Source: Prevotella sp. | GTDB lineage: Bacteria; Bacteroidota; Bacteroidia; Bacteroidales; Bacteroidaceae | Direction: 5' to 3' | Assembly (NCBI GenBank): GCA_016283605.1 | Contig: JAEENF010000226.1 | Location: forward strand, 1-9,238 | Length of the DNA stretch: 9,238 nucleotides | Part shown: in pieces, positions 6,801 to 9,238 of the stretch | Position numbering within the stretch: the stretch's first letter is position 1 | Layout: each line of letters begins with the position of its first letter | Notes under the pieces: model-generated | Seen by the model: only the letters and a program-made list of their open reading frames with translations | The model's database searches: none | What the model was told of the DNA's origin: nothing | Made by a program: the position numbers and the translations under genes

Positions 6801-7057
6801 CACTCATATCGGCTATCGTCGGGCAGCCATCGTGAACCGTGACGTCCGTAATGAGAGATATAGAACGGCTCGTAACCCTCAGGGGCCGTTTGCAGTTGGG
6901 GACTCGTGATTCCCGTCTCTATCGGATAGGCATAATAGACACCGCCCATCTGCTCCAGCGACTGGGCGGATAAAGGTAAAAAGGTAAAAAGGTAAAGTGG
7001 CAAAGCTATTACCATCCGCCTGCCTATTCTGTTTATACCATTTGTCTTAGTCATCAT
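3812..7057 (-). CDS. Exported fusion protein: histidine acid phosphatase domain plus GH92 exo-alpha-mannosidase domain
   Basis: This is one uninterrupted 1081-residue frame. A signal peptide (about residues 1-32, ending LSAQS) is followed by a phosphatase domain (about 40-395) with RHGSR at 72-76, VNRC at 158-161 and GHDTN at 322-326. The last matches the AppA-type phytase motif, so this copy looks active. After a short helical linker, a GH92 domain (about 405-1075) begins with LNTMVGT. It has the family blocks YYGDFSMWDTYRALHPL (722-738), GGWLPIFP (761-768), TEG with the probable general acid Glu925, HGNEP (967-971) and GNDDAGQMSAWY (1009-1020), whose acidic residues include the expected catalytic base. 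GH92 enzymes are Ca2+-dependent inverting exo-alpha-mannosidases acting on high-mannose N-glycans or yeast mannan. ATG 7057 is chosen because it lies 3 nt after the kinase stop and precedes the signal peptide. Domain calls are strong; joint action on phosphorylated mannosides is inference. Confidence 0.92.
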   Translation of the reverse strand: MMTKTNGINRIGRRMVIALPLYLFTFLPLSAQSLEQMGGVYYAYPIETGITSPQLQTAPEGYEPFYISHYGRHGSRWLPDDSRYEWVNKQFEDQSRLTKLGKNVRKRLAKVWKNAKGNGGQLTSLGGRQHRGIARRMYQNFPQLFTAETHLTAHSSTVNRCKTSMENFVSEIKTQNPSVQINPITREEDMAWIAYKSKEQSYLEHSRVWPLSISTDRFINALFTDASHLTKLNREKLLTELHTIASDMQDVEIKVSLYDLFTEEEMQAVYQLNNSRMTLQNGDKIMNGGIAARCAISLWDRIEADADAAVARGGVGADLRFGHDTNLYRLMTLMGIDTKDKPMDEILPMAANLQMIFYKNAQGEVIVQLLHNERYIGFMRWKALKQQVAERKHYFEHLRQLNALNTMVGTAPANTKTAGLFGKGSEEHGQTLPAVLVPNGQNFWTPQTRDTEKKCIAPYYYTDSLFQGIRNSHWIVGGCTQDYGSFTLAALSGRLRLRPEERATPFYHQEELSHPHYYAVRLPQEHLKLELTGSSHTAIFRITPEQDGPVHIVLNHNSDEGEGYLEVDTIAKTVYGYNPVHRIYQGWGERAGFDGHYLLQCYDPITAYGIDSLCVWLTFEGKAHKPIILKAATSFTNKKGAEDNFAFEVEGHDFESMMLQTARRWIDRLHTIDVEDENTARVDQFYGALYRCSFLPREMSDVDGTYPAFSSGQLTAGNNRKYYGDFSMWDTYRALHPLYTLIAPGQTEDMMQSLVTMYEQGGWLPIFPCWNAYTAAMIGDHCSVALADAYIKGIRNFDVETAYAAMRKNAFETPANFEDYKNGMGRRALESYLKYGYIPLEDGVKEAFHQDEQTSRTLEYAFDDFAVAQLAQALGHEQDYKALVRRSENWRNVINPKTGYCDGRHQNGKFEDNTDFIHRKPYITEGATCHYTWYVPHNVEGLIEVLGGPQQFEAKLDSMFTEGRYWHGNEPCHQIAYLYDFIGRKDKTIARVAHILDTEYNDTPGGLSGNDDAGQMSAWYIFSSMGFYPVCPATNKYMLSAPRFQKVTLNGPLGHQYVITPDAFPKDRNYITQQEITSALP
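6971..6996. repeat. About three tandem copies of an 8-nt unit (GGTAAAAA) inside the fusion gene's signal peptide
   Basis: GGTAAAAA at 6975-6982 and again at 6983-6990 is followed by GGTAAA (6991-6996) and preceded by TAAA. The array encodes part of the hydrophobic core (roughly residues 21-29) of the phosphatase-mannosidase fusion. The unit is not a multiple of three, so gain or loss of one copy would shift the frame at the start of the protein. Confidence 0.6.
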
Positions 7058-7060
7058 GTT

Positions 7061-8968
7061 TTAGTTTTTGAGTAGTTCAAAGACAAAGCGTGCGCCTTGT
7101 GTATAACTCGTATCAAACCAGAGGTCTCCTCCCATTCGCTGGGCGATAGAACGTGCAACGGTCAGTCCGATACCAGTGCCATCGGTAAATGCATCGAGTT
7201 GTACGAACTCTTCAAAGATGGATTCGGCCTGATCAGCAGGGATACCGATACCCGTATCTTCGACAATCAGGCGAATCTTATTGTCCGCACGCTCCATGTA
7301 GAGTTTGATGCTACCCTCAGACGTAAATTTCACAGCATTCTCCAATAGCTGGGCAAGGGTACGGACGGCAAACAACTTATTGGTATGCAATGTCATCGAA
7401 GCCGCAGTCTCGTCAGCGATGCTTTCGAATGTTACCTGTGAGTCAGGATTTCCAGGTCGTGTATGCAGGGCTATCTTGGAGTGTTCTATGGCCTGAGCCA
7501 CAATATTCAGAACATCCGTCAGGTCTTTACGTTCAATGAGCGCCTCACTGCTGGCATCGCTCAGTTCGAGCATTTGGTCTACAACATTTGTGATACGATC
7601 CGCATTCTCCATCACCTTTTGTTGAATATCCAACTTCTCTTCTTCACCTAATTCCATATCTGACGAAGTCAGTATCTGGGTGAAGCCCGAAAGGATATTC
7701 AGTGGTGTACGTATCTCGTGGGAGATATTTCGGATGAATTCCGTTTTCATCTTTGAGGACGCTTTCGCCTGCTCATTGGCGATGCGCAACTTCTCGTTGA
7801 CCCTCTTTTGTCTAAGAGCTGATCGCCAACCAAAGAGGAGTAAGACCAGAAGTGCCAATACAATGGAGGCGGCCGCGATGATGGTGTATCGGAAGCGGGT
7901 ACGTTGCTGTTCAGCCTCGAGTTCATCCACTTGGAACAGCGTGTTCAGCTCATCGAGATGCTGGCGGGCGTCACGTCCGAAGATGGAGTCCTTGTCGTAA
8001 TACAACCGCTGGTAAATATGTGCCGCCTCTGCACTTCGTCCCAGTTTCAACAATGCCAGAGCCTTCATCTCGTCAGCATGGTCATCCTTATCGTTGGTCA
8101 TCATACTGACACTATCCGTATAAACCAACGCCTTGGCGGCTTCACCCTCTGCCAGATGGTAGCGGGCTCTCATCTTATAATAATGATGAAGGCTGAGGGC
8201 CCTGTTGATCAAGTGGGCATGATGTTCTGCCGTATCAAGAGCCATTTTCGCGTTCTCAAGTTGATCCAAGCCGATATAAGCCGCAGCTCGGGCCAGATAG
8301 CAGGCATTGTAACATTCACGGACCTCAGCTACTTTTACCTTGCCGACCTTGGTATGAAGAAAATCGAGCCATTCGTTGGTCAGCCGCAGTTCCTTATGAT
8401 AGTTCTTGTCATAGTCGTAGGCCTTGGCCATACGGTAATAGACGCTACTCAGCATGCTATAGTCGCCTTCCTCACCCTTGATGAGTTCGGCATAATCTTG
8501 CAGAGCCTCAACGGCCAAATCCGTCTGTTTCATGTTCAGATAGATGACGCCAATCTGCTTGTAGGCCATTGCACGACCCAGTTTGTTGTTGCGTTCCTTG
8601 GCATCGTCGAGCATCTGTTGGGTCTCCTGTAAGGACTGTTTCAACTTACCCAGCGCACTCAAGGCATTGGTCTTAAGTTGCCACGTGCGATAGTAATTGT
8701 CCCATTGACCGTGTTTACGGAACCACTCCATCTGGACGACGGCCTCTTCGACCTGTTTCTCCGTCAGCGAGAGGTTCTTCAACAAATCCATCTTTCTCCA
8801 ACGGGCCAGTCCCTCTTCCTCGACGTTACCCGCCTTTTGTTCACGAGCAATCTGTTGCTCGATCTCAGCAAGAGTTGCTCCTGGCACTTCCTTGTTCTCT
8901 GCCTGCTCTGCGTATAACGCAAACCACTGAATCAGCAGAATTGTTAGTATAAGTAGTCGTTTCATCAT
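7061..8968 (-). CDS. TPR-containing membrane sensor histidine kinase
   Basis: This 635-residue protein has a signal peptide (about 1-20) and a large periplasmic helical region (about 30-350) with TPR-like helix pairs such as residues 131-163 and 298-324. A single membrane span follows (about 361-380), then a short coiled-coil linker. The HisKA domain has the H-box NISHEIRTPLN (phosphoacceptor His417). The HATPase domain has an N-box LLENAVKFT (541-549), G1 DTGIGIP (571-577) and G2 GTGIGLTVA (597-605). All motifs needed for autophosphorylation are intact. There is no receiver domain and no response regulator gene in the window, so the partner lies elsewhere. The ATG at 8968 overlaps the upstream TGA (ATGA), and the stop is 3 nt before the fusion gene start, so the three genes are almost certainly co-transcribed. 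The signal sensed is unknown; its placement suggests it relates to the fusion enzyme's substrate or products. Confidence 0.92.
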   Translation of the reverse strand: MMKRLLILTILLIQWFALYAEQAENKEVPGATLAEIEQQIAREQKAGNVEEEGLARWRKMDLLKNLSLTEKQVEEAVVQMEWFRKHGQWDNYYRTWQLKTNALSALGKLKQSLQETQQMLDDAKERNNKLGRAMAYKQIGVIYLNMKQTDLAVEALQDYAELIKGEEGDYSMLSSVYYRMAKAYDYDKNYHKELRLTNEWLDFLHTKVGKVKVAEVRECYNACYLARAAAYIGLDQLENAKMALDTAEHHAHLINRALSLHHYYKMRARYHLAEGEAAKALVYTDSVSMMTNDKDDHADEMKALALLKLGRSAEAAHIYQRLYYDKDSIFGRDARQHLDELNTLFQVDELEAEQQRTRFRYTIIAAASIVLALLVLLLFGWRSALRQKRVNEKLRIANEQAKASSKMKTEFIRNISHEIRTPLNILSGFTQILTSSDMELGEEEKLDIQQKVMENADRITNVVDQMLELSDASSEALIERKDLTDVLNIVAQAIEHSKIALHTRPGNPDSQVTFESIADETAASMTLHTNKLFAVRTLAQLLENAVKFTSEGSIKLYMERADNKIRLIVEDTGIGIPADQAESIFEEFVQLDAFTDGTGIGLTVARSIAQRMGGDLWFDTSYTQGARFVFELLKN

Positions 8969-9238
8969 TCTATATTCCAGTCTATTCCCAAGGGGTTATT
9001 ACGCATTTCAAGCACAAGAGGGAGATGATCATCCTGTTTGATCCACATCTCCGTCTGGTCGATATCCGCACGGACATGAGCCACATTGTCTTTTTCAGCC
9101 ACAGATAAACTCGGATCTACACGGACAAGTCTCCAAGTGATGCCATCGTAGACAAAGGAACCTTTCTCCTGCAGTTCACGCAGCGCCTTACGAGAGATAA
9201 AGGCGAAGGTGCCTTTAGACTCGTAGACAGCGCCGTCG
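8965..9238 (-). CDS. C-terminal part of an unrecognised protein, first visible gene of the kinase operon
   Basis: On the minus strand the frame is open from the window edge to TGA at 8965-8967, giving 90 residues that begin DGAVYESKGTF and end NNPLGIDWNIE. The visible part has short beta-type segments (TFAFISRKAL, SFVYDGITWRLVRVD) and a stretch of alternating charged and hydrophobic residues (WIKQDDHLPLVLEMRNNP). No transmembrane segment or known motif is recognised. The start is outside the window. The stop overlaps the kinase start by 4 nt (ATGA), which implies translational coupling and a shared function or at least shared expression with the kinase and the phosphatase-mannosidase fusion. 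It is not on the list of forward readable genes because it is cut by the edge. I cannot name a family. Confidence 0.75.
   Translation of the reverse strand, partial: DGAVYESKGTFAFISRKALRELQEKGSFVYDGITWRLVRVDPSLSVAEKDNVAHVRADIDQTEMWIKQDDHLPLVLEMRNNPLGIDWNIE

Noticed and set aside
7904..8632. Plus-strand open frame of 242 codons opposite the sensor kinase
   Set aside because: It is a shadow of the TPR region of the kinase; the hydrophobic-looking stretches are mirror images of charged helices on the real strand.

Overview
The window looks like chromosomal DNA of a Bacteroidota bacterium, most likely a Prevotella/Segatella-type member of the Bacteroidales. The main reasons are two promoters with the phylum's TTTG / TAnnTTTGC elements at identical 20-nt spacing, A-rich leaders without strong Shine-Dalgarno sites, a TPR-type sensor histidine kinase, a GH92 mannosidase and a lipobox cupin. 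The genus is inference; no rRNA or other marker gene is present. There are no tRNA or rRNA genes, insertion sequences, CRISPR arrays or SusC/SusD pairs.

Left part (1-2764, + strand): the 3' end of a probable M16 metallopeptidase gene is followed, with 5-nt gaps, by two tandem paralogues of the histidine acid phosphatase (HAP, phytase-like) clan. The second keeps the RHGxR and His-Glu motifs. The first has lost the arginines and histidines of both motifs but is otherwise a full-length exported protein, so it looks like a pseudo-phosphatase.

Middle (2755-3334): a short minus-strand reading frame that looks like the 3' remnant of a larger gene runs tail-to-tail into the second phosphatase. It is separated from the next gene by a regulatory region holding two divergent promoters, a cluster of GAGCCGTAATCTCGT direct and inverted repeats, and a long palindrome centred on the -33 box of the rightward promoter. 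That promoter drives a small cupin lipoprotein (3335-3808).

Right part (9238-3812, - strand): an operon of three tightly coupled genes. In transcription order these are the C-terminal end of an unrecognised protein, a TPR sensor histidine kinase whose start overlaps the preceding stop, and, 3 nt after the kinase stop, a 1081-residue exported protein. That protein fuses an apparently intact HAP-clan phosphatase domain to a complete GH92 exo-alpha-mannosidase domain. It converges on the cupin gene with only 3 bp between stop codons.

Overall, three related phosphatase domains lie within about 7 kb: one degenerate, one stand-alone and one fused to a mannosidase. The simplest reading is envelope processing of phosphorylated, mannose-containing material (or of inositol phosphates plus mannosides), with the kinase as the likely environmental sensor. 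That functional link is inference.
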